In this document: positions 9,647 to 18,160 of the stretch, one piece after another
How the letters are laid out: every line of letters begins with the position of its first letter
Numbering within the stretch: position 1 is the stretch's first letter
Source: Desulfovirgula thermocuniculi DSM 16036
GTDB lineage: Bacteria; Bacillota; Desulfotomaculia; Desulfotomaculales; Desulfovirgulaceae
DNA: 64,000 nt
Reading direction: 5' to 3'
Assembly: GCF_000429345.1 (NCBI RefSeq)
Contig: NZ_AUBR01000012.1
Location: 1 to 64,000, forward strand
Translations under genes and position numbers: made by a program
The notes under the pieces: model-generated
Seen by the model: only the letters and a program-made list of their open reading frames with translations
What the model was told of the DNA's origin: nothing
Databases searched by the model: none

Positions 9647-10465
9647 ATGGATGAAGGCAGGATCAGGCGGCTGGAAGAAAAGGCGCGCGCGCTGCGCCGC
9701 CACGTGATCACCATGACCGGGAAGGCCGGCTCGGGCCACCCGGGGGGATCACTCTCTTGCGCCGACATCGTGGCCGCGCTGTACTTTGAGGTGCTGCGCA
9801 TTGACCCCCAAAGGCCCGACTGGGAGGACCGCGACCGCTTCGTGCTTTCCAAGGGCCACGCCGCGCCGGTGCTGTACGCGGCCCTGGCCGAGCGGGGCTT
9901 TTTCCCCGTGGAGGAGCTGCTCACCCTGCGGCGCCTGGGCAGCCCCCTGCAGGGGCACCCGGACATGAAGCGCCTCCCCGGGGTGGAGTTTTCCACCGGG
10001 TCGCTGGGGCAGGGGCTGGCGGCGGCCAACGGCATGGCCCTGGCCGCCCGACTGGACGGGAAGGATTACCGGGTGTACGTGCTCCTGGGCGACGGGGAGG
10101 TGCAAGAGGGGATGGTCTGGGAGGCGGCCATGGCGGCGGCCCACTACCGCCTGGACAACCTCACCGCCTTCCTGGACTACAACGGCCTGCAGATCGACGG
10201 CCCGGTGGCCGAGGTGATGGGCGTGGAGCCCCTGCCCGACAAGTGGCGGGCCTTCGGCTGGGACGTGCAGGTTATCGACGGCCACAGCATGGCGGAGATC
10301 CTGGCCGCCGTGGAGCGCGCCCGCGCCGTAAAGGGCAGGCCCCAGATGATCATTGCCCGCACGGTTAAGGGCAAGGGAGTTTCCTTCATGGAAAACCAGG
10401 TGGACTGGCACGGCACGGCGCCGAAGCCGGAGGAAGTGGCGCGCGCGCTGGCGGACCTGGCGTAG
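9647..10465 (+). CDS. Transketolase, N-terminal subunit
   Basis: A 272-residue polypeptide equal to the thiamine-diphosphate-binding half of transketolase. The motifs are [31 protein letters not shown] and the GDGEVQEG segment that starts the ThDP/Mg signature. With its partner it moves two-carbon ketol units between pentose and triose/hexose phosphates. Splitting transketolase into two genes is common in anaerobic Bacillota and archaea. It lies 21 nt upstream of the second half, so the two are surely co-expressed. Confidence 0.93.
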   Translation: MDEGRIRRLEEKARALRRHVITMTGKAGSGHPGGSLSCADIVAALYFEVLRIDPQRPDWEDRDRFVLSKGHAAPVLYAALAERGFFPVEELLTLRRLGSPLQGHPDMKRLPGVEFSTGSLGQGLAAANGMALAARLDGKDYRVYVLLGDGEVQEGMVWEAAMAAAHYRLDNLTAFLDYNGLQIDGPVAEVMGVEPLPDKWRAFGWDVQVIDGHSMAEILAAVERARAVKGRPQMIIARTVKGKGVSFMENQVDWHGTAPKPEEVARALADLA

Positions 10466-10486
10466 CAACAAGGAGGTTTTGCGGCG

Positions 10487-11431
10487 ATGAAGATGATTGC
10501 CACCCGGGACGCCTACGGGGAGGCCCTGGTGGAGCTGGGCAAAGAAAACCCCCGCGTGGTGGTCCTGGACGCCGACCTTTCCAAGTCCACCAAGACGGTG
10601 GAGTTCAAGAAACGCTTCCCGGAGCGCTTTTTCAACCTGGGCATTGCCGAGCAGAACCTGGTGGGCACGGCGGCCGGCCTGGCCGCCGCCGGGAAGATCC
10701 CCTTCTGCAGCACCTTTGCCGTCTTTGCCGCCGGGCGGGCCTTCGAGCAGGTGCGCAACAGCGTGGCCTATTCCCGCCTGAACGTGAAGATTGCCGCCAC
10801 CCACGCCGGGATCACCGTGGGGGAGGACGGCGGCTCCCACCAGGCGGTGGAGGACATCGCCCTCATGCGGGTGCTGCCCAACATGACCGTGTTCGTCCCC
10901 GCCGACGCCTGGGAGACCCGGGCGGCGGTGCGGGCGGCGGCGGAGATCGCCGGCCCCGTATACATACGCCTGGGCCGCCCCAAGGTGCCCGTGCTGCACG
11001 AGGGCGGCTGCGCGGATTTCGTGCCCGGGCGCGCCATGCTCATGCGCGAAGGCCGCGACGCCACCGTTATTGCCTGCGGCATCATGGTGGCCGCGGCCCT
11101 GGAGGCCGCCGGGGAGCTGGCCGCGGAGGGGCTTTCCGTGCGCGTGCTCAACATGCACACCATCAAGCCCCTGGACGTGGAGGCCGTGCTGGCGGCCGCC
11201 CGCGAGACGGGGGCCATTGTCACCGCCGAGGAGCACTCGGTGATCGGCGGGCTGGGCGGCGCGGTGGCCGAGGTGGTGTGCGAGCACCACCCCGTGCCGG
11301 TGCTGCGCGTGGGGCTGCCGGACGTCTTCGGGGAGTCGGGCACGCCGGAGGAACTCCTGCAAAAATACGGCCTGACGGCGCAAAACATTGCCGCCAAGGT
11401 GCGGACCGCCGTAAAGTTGAAGGGGAAATGA
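10487..11431 (+). CDS. Transketolase, C-terminal subunit
   Basis: A 314-residue polypeptide with the pyrimidine-binding domain (VLDADLSKSTKTVEFKKRFPERFFNLGIAEQNLVG in outline, containing the GIAEQ glutamate that activates ThDP) and the C-terminal transketolase domain (TAEEHSVIGGLGGAVAEVV). The strong site AAGGAGG precedes the ATG at 10487. Together with the upstream subunit it makes a complete enzyme of the non-oxidative pentose phosphate pathway. Confidence 0.93.
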   Translation: MKMIATRDAYGEALVELGKENPRVVVLDADLSKSTKTVEFKKRFPERFFNLGIAEQNLVGTAAGLAAAGKIPFCSTFAVFAAGRAFEQVRNSVAYSRLNVKIAATHAGITVGEDGGSHQAVEDIALMRVLPNMTVFVPADAWETRAAVRAAAEIAGPVYIRLGRPKVPVLHEGGCADFVPGRAMLMREGRDATVIACGIMVAAALEAAGELAAEGLSVRVLNMHTIKPLDVEAVLAAARETGAIVTAEEHSVIGGLGGAVAEVVCEHHPVPVLRVGLPDVFGESGTPEELLQKYGLTAQNIAAKVRTAVKLKGK

Positions 11432-11504
11432 GAGGAAAAGGAAGAGAAAACGTCGAATTATTTTACCCCGTGAACCTTTTGCGGGTTTGCTGGGGGGCAG
11501 GAAG

Positions 11505-12230
11505 TTGCTCCGCTTTTACGGCGTCTGCAAGGAGTACCCCAACGGGGCCAAGGCTTTAGAGGACATCAACCTGCACGTCAGGAAAGGGGAGTTCGTCTTT
11601 TTGGTGGGCCCCACCGGGGCCGGAAAGACCACCCTTTTAAAGCTCATCTTCCGCGAGGAACTGCCCACGCGGGGGCAGGTCATCTTTAACGGGCGCAACA
11701 TAGCCCGCCTCAGGCCCCGCGAGGTGCCTTATTTGCGCCGCCGCATAGGCATCGTCTTCCAGGACTTCCGGCTGCTGCCCACCAAGACCGTTTACGAGAA
11801 CGTGGCCTTTGCCCTGGAGGTCACCGGCACCTCCGGGAGGGAGATAAGGAGGCGCGTGCCGGAGGTGCTGCGCCTGGTGGGCCTGGAGGAGAAAATGCAC
11901 GCCTTCCCCGCCCAGCTCTCCGGCGGGGAGCAGCAGCGCGTGGGCATCGCCCGCGCCATTGTCAATAACCCCCCCCTGCTGGTGGCCGACGAGCCCACCG
12001 GCAACCTGGACCCCAACACTTCCTGGGAAATCATGGACTTGTTTTGCCGCATCAACGCCGCCGGCACCACGGTCATCGTGGCCACCCACGCCTGGGACAT
12101 GGTGGGGGCCATGGACAAGCGCGTGGTGGTGCTGGAGGGCGGGCGGATCACCAGGGACGACTACGGGCGGGTGGCCCTGCCCCACACCGGCGGCCCCGCC
12201 GGGCGGCGGCAGCAGGAGACGGGCGGGTGA
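11505..12230 (+). CDS. ftsE: Cell division ATP-binding protein FtsE
   Basis: A 241-residue ABC ATPase. Walker A is GPTGAGKTT (near residues 34-42), the signature is LSGGEQQRV and Walker B is [12 protein letters not shown]. The opening [22 protein letters not shown] is typical of FtsE. With FtsX it forms a membrane complex that activates peptidoglycan hydrolases rather than transporting a solute. The TTG at 11505 fits the family N terminus; a TTG at 11487 would add six residues. The C-terminal tail is longer than usual. ftsX follows after 7 nt and an M23 hydrolase after that, its probable target. Confidence 0.95.
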   Translation: MLRFYGVCKEYPNGAKALEDINLHVRKGEFVFLVGPTGAGKTTLLKLIFREELPTRGQVIFNGRNIARLRPREVPYLRRRIGIVFQDFRLLPTKTVYENVAFALEVTGTSGREIRRRVPEVLRLVGLEEKMHAFPAQLSGGEQQRVGIARAIVNNPPLLVADEPTGNLDPNTSWEIMDLFCRINAAGTTVIVATHAWDMVGAMDKRVVVLEGGRITRDDYGRVALPHTGGPAGRRQQETGG

Positions 12231-12237
12231 TGGTGCC

Positions 12238-13119
12238 GTGAGGGCGCTAAAATATTACTTCCGGGAAGCGCTGCTCTCCATTGCCCGCAACAGCTGGCTT
12301 TCGCTGGCCGCCGTGGGGACGGTGACCGTTTCCCTTTTCATCCTGGGCTTTTCCCTGCTGGTGGTCATGAACGTCAACCGGCTGGCCGACTATTTGGAGT
12401 CCAGCGTGGAGGTAAGCATCTTCTTAAAGGACGGGCTCACCGGCCAGCAATTACAGGACCTCCAGAATCGCATCCGCGCCCTGCCCGGCGTGGTGGAGGT
12501 GCAGTTCATTTCCAAAAAGCAGGCCCTGGAGGAGATGAAGAAGAACCTGGGGCCCAACCGCGGCCTTTTGGAGGGGCTGGAGGAGGACAACCCCCTCCCC
12601 GACGCATTCCGCGTGCGGACGCAGCGGGCCGACCAGGTGGCGGCAGTGGCTAAAGAAGCGGCCTCCCTGCCCGGGGTGGAGGACGTGCGCTACGGGCAGG
12701 GGGTGGTGGAGAGGCTGGTGGCGGTCACCCGCTGGGTGCGCCTGGCGGGGCTGGCGTCCATGGCCCTGATCGGCGCCGCGGCGGTCTTCCTCATCTCCAC
12801 CACCATCCGCCTCTCGGTGTTTTCCCGGCAGCGGGAGATCGGCATCATGAAGTACCTGGGGGCCACCAACTGGTTCGTGCGCTTCCCCTTCCTCCTGGAG
12901 GGCATGATGCTGGGCCTGGCGGGCTCCGCCCTGGCCGCCCTGCTGGTGCACGCGGGATATGCGGCGGTGGTCAGGTCGGTGACCGGGGCCATGCCCTTCA
13001 TCCCCGTGGTGGGGCAGGACCAGGCCTTTTTTGCCCTCCTGGGGTCGCTGGTCGCCCTCGGCCTCCTGGTGGGGGCCGCGGGCAGCCTCATTTCTATCCG
13101 GCGCTTCTTAAACGTCTAG
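12238..13119 (+). CDS. ftsX: Cell division protein FtsX
   Basis: A 293-residue membrane protein with the FtsX layout: a first transmembrane helix (about 20-45), an extracellular domain (about 48-165) that contacts the hydrolase partner, and three more helices in the C-terminal half, including the MacB/FtsX-type QREIGIMKYLGATNWFVRFPF segment. It pairs with FtsE to couple ATP hydrolysis in the cytoplasm to wall hydrolysis outside. The GTG at 12238 is 7 nt beyond the ftsE stop. The sequence is complete. Confidence 0.95.
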   Translation: MRALKYYFREALLSIARNSWLSLAAVGTVTVSLFILGFSLLVVMNVNRLADYLESSVEVSIFLKDGLTGQQLQDLQNRIRALPGVVEVQFISKKQALEEMKKNLGPNRGLLEGLEEDNPLPDAFRVRTQRADQVAAVAKEAASLPGVEDVRYGQGVVERLVAVTRWVRLAGLASMALIGAAAVFLISTTIRLSVFSRQREIGIMKYLGATNWFVRFPFLLEGMMLGLAGSALAALLVHAGYAAVVRSVTGAMPFIPVVGQDQAFFALLGSLVALGLLVGAAGSLISIRRFLNV

Positions 13120-13137
13120 GCGAGAGGGTGGCTTACC

Positions 13138-14253
13138 TTGCGGCTCGCGGCAGTGCTGCTCTTTTGGCTCTTCCTCCTCACGAACCTGTGGCCGGCCCTG
13201 GGGGCCACGCTGGAAGAGCAACTGCAGGATACCAGGGAGAAGCTCAACTACGAGCAGCAGCAGGTGCGCCAGTACCAGCGGGCGGTGCGCGCCTACCAGG
13301 ACCGGGTGGCCGCCATGGAGCGGGCCGTGGCGGAAATCGAGGGGAAGCTGAAGCAGCTGGAAGGAAGCTTAAGCGCGGTGCAGGCGGAAATCGCGCGCAC
13401 CGAGCAGGACATCAAAGAGACGGGGGCCAGGCTGGAGGAAAGCCGCCGGCAGATGAAGCGGCGCCTGCGGGAAGCCTACAAGCAAAAGGAAGTGGGCTAC
13501 CTGGAGGTGCTGCTGGCCGCCCGGGACTTCGGGGACTTCCTTAATCGCTTTGAGCTTTTAAAGAGGGTGCTGGCGAAAGACGCCGCCACGGTCAGGGAGT
13601 TCCTGGCCCTAAAGAAGGACCTGGAGCAAAAGAAGGCCGGTCTGGAGGAGCAAAAGGCGCGCCTGGCCGGGCTCATACGCCAGCAGGAGGAGCTGCGGCA
13701 GCAGCTGGCCGCCAGGAAGGAAGAGCAGCGGGTGCTGCTGGCCCAGGCGCAGCAGGAGCTGAGCCGCCACGAAGAGGCCGCAGAGCGGCTAAAAGCGCAG
13801 GAGCAGGAAATCCTGCGGCAGATTGCCCTGCAGCGGGCCGGACGACAGCCCTCCTCCCAGCAGGGAGGCCGCTTTGCCTGGCCTGTGCCCGGCTACTACT
13901 CCCTCTCTTCGGGCTTCGGCTACCGCCGCCACCCCATCCTGGGCTACGTGCGCCTGCACAACGGCATCGACATTCCCGCGCCCACGGGCACGCCGGTGGT
14001 GGCCGCCCGCGGGGGCACGGTCATTTACGTGGGCTACATGCAGGGCTACGGCAGGGTGATCATGCTGGACCACGGGGGCGGGGTGACCACCCTCTACGCC
14101 CACCTCTCCAGCCAGGAAGTTTACCAGGGCCAGGAAGTGAGCCAGGGCCAGGTCATCGGCCGGGTAGGCAGCACGGGGCTGTCCACCGGGCCCCACCTGC
14201 ACTTTACGGTCATGGTTAACGGTCAGGAAGTAGATCCCATGGCCTACCTGTAG
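13138..14253 (+). CDS. Secreted coiled-coil M23 peptidoglycan hydrolase (EnvC/CwlO-like FtsEX partner)
   Basis: A 371-residue exported protein. A signal peptide (1-24) leads into about 220 residues of coiled coil rich in Glu, Gln and Lys, then an M23/LytM zinc endopeptidase domain (about 245-371). The HxxxD metal-binding site is seen in [10 protein letters not shown], and the second histidine pair is seen in GPHLHFTV. Coiled coil plus LytM directly behind ftsEX is the arrangement of EnvC, PcsB and CwlO-type hydrolases that FtsEX switches on. The zinc ligands appear intact, so it may cut peptidoglycan itself. The TTG start has GAGAGGGTGG upstream. Confidence 0.92.
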   Translation: MRLAAVLLFWLFLLTNLWPALGATLEEQLQDTREKLNYEQQQVRQYQRAVRAYQDRVAAMERAVAEIEGKLKQLEGSLSAVQAEIARTEQDIKETGARLEESRRQMKRRLREAYKQKEVGYLEVLLAARDFGDFLNRFELLKRVLAKDAATVREFLALKKDLEQKKAGLEEQKARLAGLIRQQEELRQQLAARKEEQRVLLAQAQQELSRHEEAAERLKAQEQEILRQIALQRAGRQPSSQQGGRFAWPVPGYYSLSSGFGYRRHPILGYVRLHNGIDIPAPTGTPVVAARGGTVIYVGYMQGYGRVIMLDHGGGVTTLYAHLSSQEVYQGQEVSQGQVIGRVGSTGLSTGPHLHFTVMVNGQEVDPMAYL

Positions 14254-14293
14254 TATAATACCAGAGTAGTTCTTCTCAAGGCAGGTGAGGGTG

Positions 14294-15436
14294 ATGCGGG
14301 GCAGGGGACTGCGCTGGCTGGCCGTGGTGGCGGGTATGGCCCTTTTTTTCTGCGCCTTCTCCCTCGGCGGCCTCCTGGCCACCAACTACCAGCACCTGGG
14401 CACCTTTTTAAAAGTGCTGGCCCTCATCAGGACCCAGTACCTGGAGCCGGTGCCCGCCGCCACCCTGGTGGACGGCGCCATCAAGGGCATGGTCAAGGCC
14501 TTAAACGACCCTTACTCCGTGTACCTGGAGCCCAGGGAGTACGTGCACCTGCAGGAGCAGATCCGGGGCAGCTTTGGCGGCCTGGGGATACTGGTGGGCA
14601 TTAAAGACGAGTACCTCACGGTGGTGCGCGCCTACCAGGGGACGCCGGCCCAGAGGGCGGGCCTGCGGCAGGGGGACATCATCACCCGCATCAACGACCA
14701 GGATGCCCGCGGCCTGGACCTGGATACGGCGGTGAGCATGCTGCGGGGCCCCGTGGGCACGAAGGTGAAGCTGACCATCGTGCGCAAGGGCCAGCAGCCC
14801 TGGGACGTGGAGCTGGTGCGGGAAGAGATTAACGTGCCCACCGTGGAGGGCAGAATATTGCCGGGCGGCGGCATCGGCTATGTGGCTCTCTCCCAGTTTA
14901 CGGAGAAGACGCCCGCCGAGCTGGAGGCCACCCTCTCCCGCCTGAAGGCCGAGGGGATGCGGGCCCTTATCCTGGACCTGCGCAACAACCCGGGGGGAGA
15001 GCTGCGCGCGGCAGTTAAGGTGGCCGGTTACTTTGTCCCCAAGGGGCCGGTGGTTTACATACAGTACCGCGACGGCAAGGAAGAAACCTACACCTCCGAG
15101 GGGCACACTTTAAATTTGCCCCTGGTGGTGTTGGTCAACGGGGGCACGGCCAGCGCGGCGGAGATCCTGGCCGGCGCCATTAAAGACACCGGGGCCGGCA
15201 CGCTGGTGGGCGAGAAGACCTTCGGCAAGGGCGTGGTGCAGACCATCTTCGACCTGGACAACGGTGCCGGGCTGAAGCTGACCATTGCCCGCTACCTGAC
15301 CCCCTCGCGGCAGGACATCCACAGGAAGGGCGTCGAGCCGCACGTGGTTGTGGAGCAGGACCCCCACGCGGAAAAGGATTACCAGCTGGAAAAGGCCGTG
15401 GCTATCTTGGGGAGCAGGCTGGCCAGGGCGGCATAG
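14294..15436 (+). CDS. S41 family carboxyl-terminal processing protease (CtpB-like)
   Basis: A 380-residue membrane-anchored protease. An N-terminal signal anchor (about 7-30) is followed by a PDZ domain (about 85-165, GSFGGLGILVGIKDEYLTVVRA and GTPAQRAGLRQGDII) and the S41 catalytic domain. The nucleophile serine lies in NGGTASAAEI and the general-base lysine in EKTFGKGVVQ. CtpB cleaves exported regulators, such as SpoIVFA during sporulation in B. subtilis. The ctpB-minJ neighbourhood is also conserved there. ATG 14294 is preferred to GTG 14285 because AGGTGAGG is correctly spaced for it. Confidence 0.93.
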   Translation: MRGRGLRWLAVVAGMALFFCAFSLGGLLATNYQHLGTFLKVLALIRTQYLEPVPAATLVDGAIKGMVKALNDPYSVYLEPREYVHLQEQIRGSFGGLGILVGIKDEYLTVVRAYQGTPAQRAGLRQGDIITRINDQDARGLDLDTAVSMLRGPVGTKVKLTIVRKGQQPWDVELVREEINVPTVEGRILPGGGIGYVALSQFTEKTPAELEATLSRLKAEGMRALILDLRNNPGGELRAAVKVAGYFVPKGPVVYIQYRDGKEETYTSEGHTLNLPLVVLVNGGTASAAEILAGAIKDTGAGTLVGEKTFGKGVVQTIFDLDNGAGLKLTIARYLTPSRQDIHRKGVEPHVVVEQDPHAEKDYQLEKAVAILGSRLARAA

Positions 15437-15446
15437 GGGTGAAAGA

Positions 15447-16694
15447 GTGTTTCCCTTCCAGCAGGTCATACCCATGATCCTGGCCACCCTCGCCGGCGCC
15501 CTCGCCGACCCTCTCTTCTGGGTGGTGGTGATGCTGGTGGCCCTGCAGTACCGGCGCATGGCCGCCGTGAGGAGGGTCTTTTTCGGCGAGGCGGCGCTGG
15601 GCGGCGTGTGGCGCGAGACCGCCCTGGCCTCGGCCTACGGCCTGGGCGGCGGCTTTTTGGGGAGCCTGGTCATCGTGCTGGTGGGGCTCACCCTTTCCGG
15701 TTCGGGATTGATTTACCTCTGGCCGGTGGCCATCTTGCTGATGCTCATCAACGCCCGCTTCCTGTGCTTTGCCTACGCGGGCGGCGTGCTGGCGCTGGCC
15801 AATCTTTTTTTTGGCTTCCCGGAGGTCAACATTGCCCAGGTGCTGGCCCTGGTGGCCGTCTTGCACATGGTGGAGAGCCTCCTCATCCTGGCCGGCGGCC
15901 ACCTGGGGGCCGTGCCGGCCTACTTCCGGGCGCCGGGCGGGCGCGTGGTGGGCGGTTTCACCCTGCAGCGCTTCTGGCCCATCCCCATTGCCGCCTTGGC
16001 GGTGGTGGGCCCGGTGGCCGTGCAGCACGGGGTGGCCATGCCCGAGTGGTGGCCGCTGTTTAAGCCGGACGTTCCCGGCAATCCCGCCGAGCTGACCTAT
16101 GCCCTCGTGCCGGTAGTGGCCGGCCTGGGCTACGGCGACCTGGCCGTTTCCCGCCGGCCCGCGGCCAAGAGCCGCCTCTCCGCCCTCTACCTGGGCACCT
16201 ACAGCCTGCTGCTCCTCCTGCTGGCCTACTGGTCCCAGCACCACCGCGCCCTGGCCTTCCTGGCCGCCCTTTTTTCTCCCCTGGGCCACGAGCTGGTCAT
16301 TTACGCCGGCAAGAGAGGGGAGTTCCGCCGGAGCCCCCTCTACGTCCCGCCGGAGCGGGGGGTGGGGGTGCTGGACGTCATCCCCGAGGCCCCGGCCTAC
16401 CGGGCGGGCCTGCGCCCGGGGGACGTCCTCCTGGCCGTAAACCAGCAACCGGTGAATTCCCGCCGGGAGCTGGAGGAGGCGCTGGCCTGGGCCTGGGGGC
16501 CGGTGGAGGTGGAGTTCCTGCACGGGTCGGGCCGGGCGTACCGCCGGGAAGTGGTATCCTGGCGCCACAAGGGGCAGCCTTTTGGGCTCCTCCCGGTTCC
16601 GGAGGGGTACGAGGAGGAGGTCATGGACGTGAGCACCGCCGGCCCCTTGTGGCGCTGGTGGAGCGGCTTCTGGCGCCGCCTTAAGGGGAGCTAG
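15447..16694 (+). CDS. Polytopic membrane protein with C-terminal PDZ domain (MinJ-like)
   Basis: A 415-residue protein with about seven or eight hydrophobic segments over residues 1-290, then a cytoplasmic PDZ domain (about 305-375, GVGVLDVIPEAPAYRAGLRPGDVLLAVNQQPV in outline). This layout and the position directly after ctpB match MinJ, which in B. subtilis bridges DivIVA and MinD and restricts division to mid-cell. Sequence conservation of the membrane part is low in this family, so the functional call rests on architecture and synteny. The start is the GTG at 15447 behind AGGGGTGA. No minCD or divIVA lies in the window. Confidence 0.75.
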   Translation: MFPFQQVIPMILATLAGALADPLFWVVVMLVALQYRRMAAVRRVFFGEAALGGVWRETALASAYGLGGGFLGSLVIVLVGLTLSGSGLIYLWPVAILLMLINARFLCFAYAGGVLALANLFFGFPEVNIAQVLALVAVLHMVESLLILAGGHLGAVPAYFRAPGGRVVGGFTLQRFWPIPIAALAVVGPVAVQHGVAMPEWWPLFKPDVPGNPAELTYALVPVVAGLGYGDLAVSRRPAAKSRLSALYLGTYSLLLLLLAYWSQHHRALAFLAALFSPLGHELVIYAGKRGEFRRSPLYVPPERGVGVLDVIPEAPAYRAGLRPGDVLLAVNQQPVNSRRELEEALAWAWGPVEVEFLHGSGRAYRREVVSWRHKGQPFGLLPVPEGYEEEVMDVSTAGPLWRWWSGFWRRLKGS

Positions 16695-16774
16695 GGTCAA
16701 ATAAAAGTTGACACCGCAAAAGAGACGGGGATAAAATTTTGCTTAAAGCGCGCAAAATGGGAAGGTGAAATGCC

Positions 16775-16966
16775 GTGTGCGAAGCCAACGCCTACCTGCG
16801 CAAAAACGGCCAGGAGGAGCTTTTCTTTGAAAACGTGGACCGGGTCATCCCCCACGAGGACGGCCTTCTCTTGGAGGACATCTTCGGCCGCCGCAAGATC
16901 GTTAAGGCCAGGATCGTGGAGCTGGCCCTGGTGGACCACCGCATTATCCTGGAGAAGCTGGAATAG
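16775..16966 (+). CDS. CooT family nickel-binding protein
   Basis: A 63-residue protein starting MCEANAYL and ending IILEKLE, with the FGRRKIVKARIVEL core typical of the CooT family. In Rhodospirillum rubrum CooT is a small dimer that binds nickel through the conserved Cys2 and helps mature carbon monoxide dehydrogenase. Cys2 is present here. The gene starts with GTG behind GGGAAGG and stands alone. No CODH gene is in the window, so its client is unknown. Such orphan CooT genes are common in Wood-Ljungdahl anaerobes. Confidence 0.85.
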   Translation: MCEANAYLRKNGQEELFFENVDRVIPHEDGLLLEDIFGRRKIVKARIVELALVDHRIILEKLE

Positions 16967-16979
16967 GGCGAGAAAAAAA

Positions 16980-17002
16980 GGGGGCAGGCTTAGCCTGCCC
17001 CC
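16980..17002 (-). terminator. Strong hairpin after cooT, best T-run on the minus strand
   Basis: An 11-bp near-perfect palindrome (GGGGGCAGGCT...AGCCTGCCCCC). On the plus strand no T-run follows; seven A residues precede it, so read on the minus strand it has the classic stem plus T7 form. There is no minus-strand gene nearby to terminate. It may still slow plus transcripts between cooT and the glycosylase gene. Confidence 0.5.
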
Positions 17003-17020
17003 TCACTGCGGGGTGAGGGT

Positions 17021-17659
17021 ATGCTCTGGTCGCAGCAGAGCCTTTTCGGCGATCCCGGGTGGGATCTCACCCACATCAACGACCTGGCCGCCCTGGAGGA
17101 AAAGGTGAAGACCTGCCGGCGCTGCGGCCTGCGCAGCGGCTGCCGCGGGGTGGTTTTCGGCGAGGGCAACCCCAGGGCCAAGCTGGTCCTCTGCGGGGAG
17201 GGCCCCGGGGAAGACGAAGACCGCCTGGGCCGCCCCTTTGTGGGGCGGGCGGGCCAGCTGCTGGACAAGATCCTGGCCGCCTGCGGTTTTGAGCGCTTCA
17301 CCCACGTGTACATCCTCAACGCCGTCAAGTGCCGCCCGCCGGGAAACCGCATCCCCACGGAGGAAGAGCGGGCCGCCTGCCGGCCCAACCTGGAGGCCCA
17401 GCTACGCATCCTCAGGCCCAGGATCATCGTCCTGCTGGGCGCCACCGCCCTGCAGGTGCTGCTTGACCCCCGGGGGCGCATTTCCCGGGACCGGGGGCGC
17501 TGGGTGGAAAGGGACGGCGTCTGGTACATGCCCACCTACCACCCGGCGGCGCTCCTGCGCAACCCCAACCTGAAGCGGGAGGCCTGGGAGGACTTCAAGC
17601 AGGTGGTGGCCAAGTACCGGGAACTCATCGACCCGGGTCACGTGGCCCCTTACTGCTAG
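17021..17659 (+). CDS. Uracil-DNA glycosylase, family 4 (Fe-S)
   Basis: A 212-residue DNA repair enzyme that removes uracil from deaminated cytosine sites. Family-4 features are present: C32xxC35 and two later cysteines in NAVKCRPPG and EERAACRPNL that hold a 4Fe-4S cluster, the GEGPGEDEDRLGRPFVG active-site motif, and the HPAALLRNP motif that flips the base. Such enzymes are frequent in thermophiles, where cytosine deamination is fast. It has its own terminator at 17726-17761. Confidence 0.93.
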   Translation: MLWSQQSLFGDPGWDLTHINDLAALEEKVKTCRRCGLRSGCRGVVFGEGNPRAKLVLCGEGPGEDEDRLGRPFVGRAGQLLDKILAACGFERFTHVYILNAVKCRPPGNRIPTEEERAACRPNLEAQLRILRPRIIVLLGATALQVLLDPRGRISRDRGRWVERDGVWYMPTYHPAALLRNPNLKREAWEDFKQVVAKYRELIDPGHVAPYC

Positions 17660-17725
17660 TTAATTGGCGGCATTGGGGCGGCCGGCTCCTTTCTTCCGGC
17701 GGCTGCCGGTTTCTTTGCCCCGGGG

Positions 17726-17761
17726 GCGGGCGGTCCCGCGTGCCGGTGGCCGCCCGCTTTT
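17726..17761 (+). terminator. Terminator after the uracil-DNA glycosylase gene
   Basis: The stem GCGGGCGG (17726-17733) / CCGCCCGC (17750-17757) is followed by TTTT. It lies between convergent genes. Confidence 0.75.
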
Positions 17762-17785
17762 ACACCCCCCGCGCGCGAATTTCCC

Positions 17786-18031
17786 TTACTGCCGGTCGAG
17801 CGGCGGCCAGGCGGTGAGCCCCTGGCGGCGCGCCTGCCGCAAAAGCCCCGTTAGCCTCCTTTCCGCCGCATTTATCTTAAAAATGGTGTAATCGACCAGG
17901 TCGCTGCCGGCCAGGTGAAACTCCTCCCAGGCTTCCTTTAGCTCGCGGCGCGCTTCATCGATGATCTCCAGCAGACCGGGTGCCCTGCGGGGCCGAAGGC
18001 GCGGGGCGAGCCTGGCAAGAACTTCGCGCAC
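17786..18031 (-). CDS. DUF2508 family protein (YaaL-like)
   Basis: An 81-residue, mostly helical protein with the DUF2508 pattern: EARRELKEAWEEFHLAGSDLVDYTIFKINAAERRLTGLLRQAR in outline. Relatives usually sit after dnaX-yaaK-recR in Bacillota, so its isolated position here is unusual. The function is unknown. The GTG start is supported by AGGAGGTGGGG on the minus strand (plus 18041-18052). It is divergent from the lipoprotein gene at 18161. Confidence 0.8.
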   Translation of the reverse strand: MREVLARLAPRLRPRRAPGLLEIIDEARRELKEAWEEFHLAGSDLVDYTIFKINAAERRLTGLLRQARRQGLTAWPPLDRQ

Positions 18032-18160
18032 GCTTTTTTACCCCACCTCCTTTGATTCATAGATATGCCCCTGCGGGCCCTTTCTAGAAGGGCTAAATTT
18101 TTTGTCCCGGCGGGGGAAGATAAATACAAGTAAATTGCGCGCTTTTGGGGTGAAGAAGCC

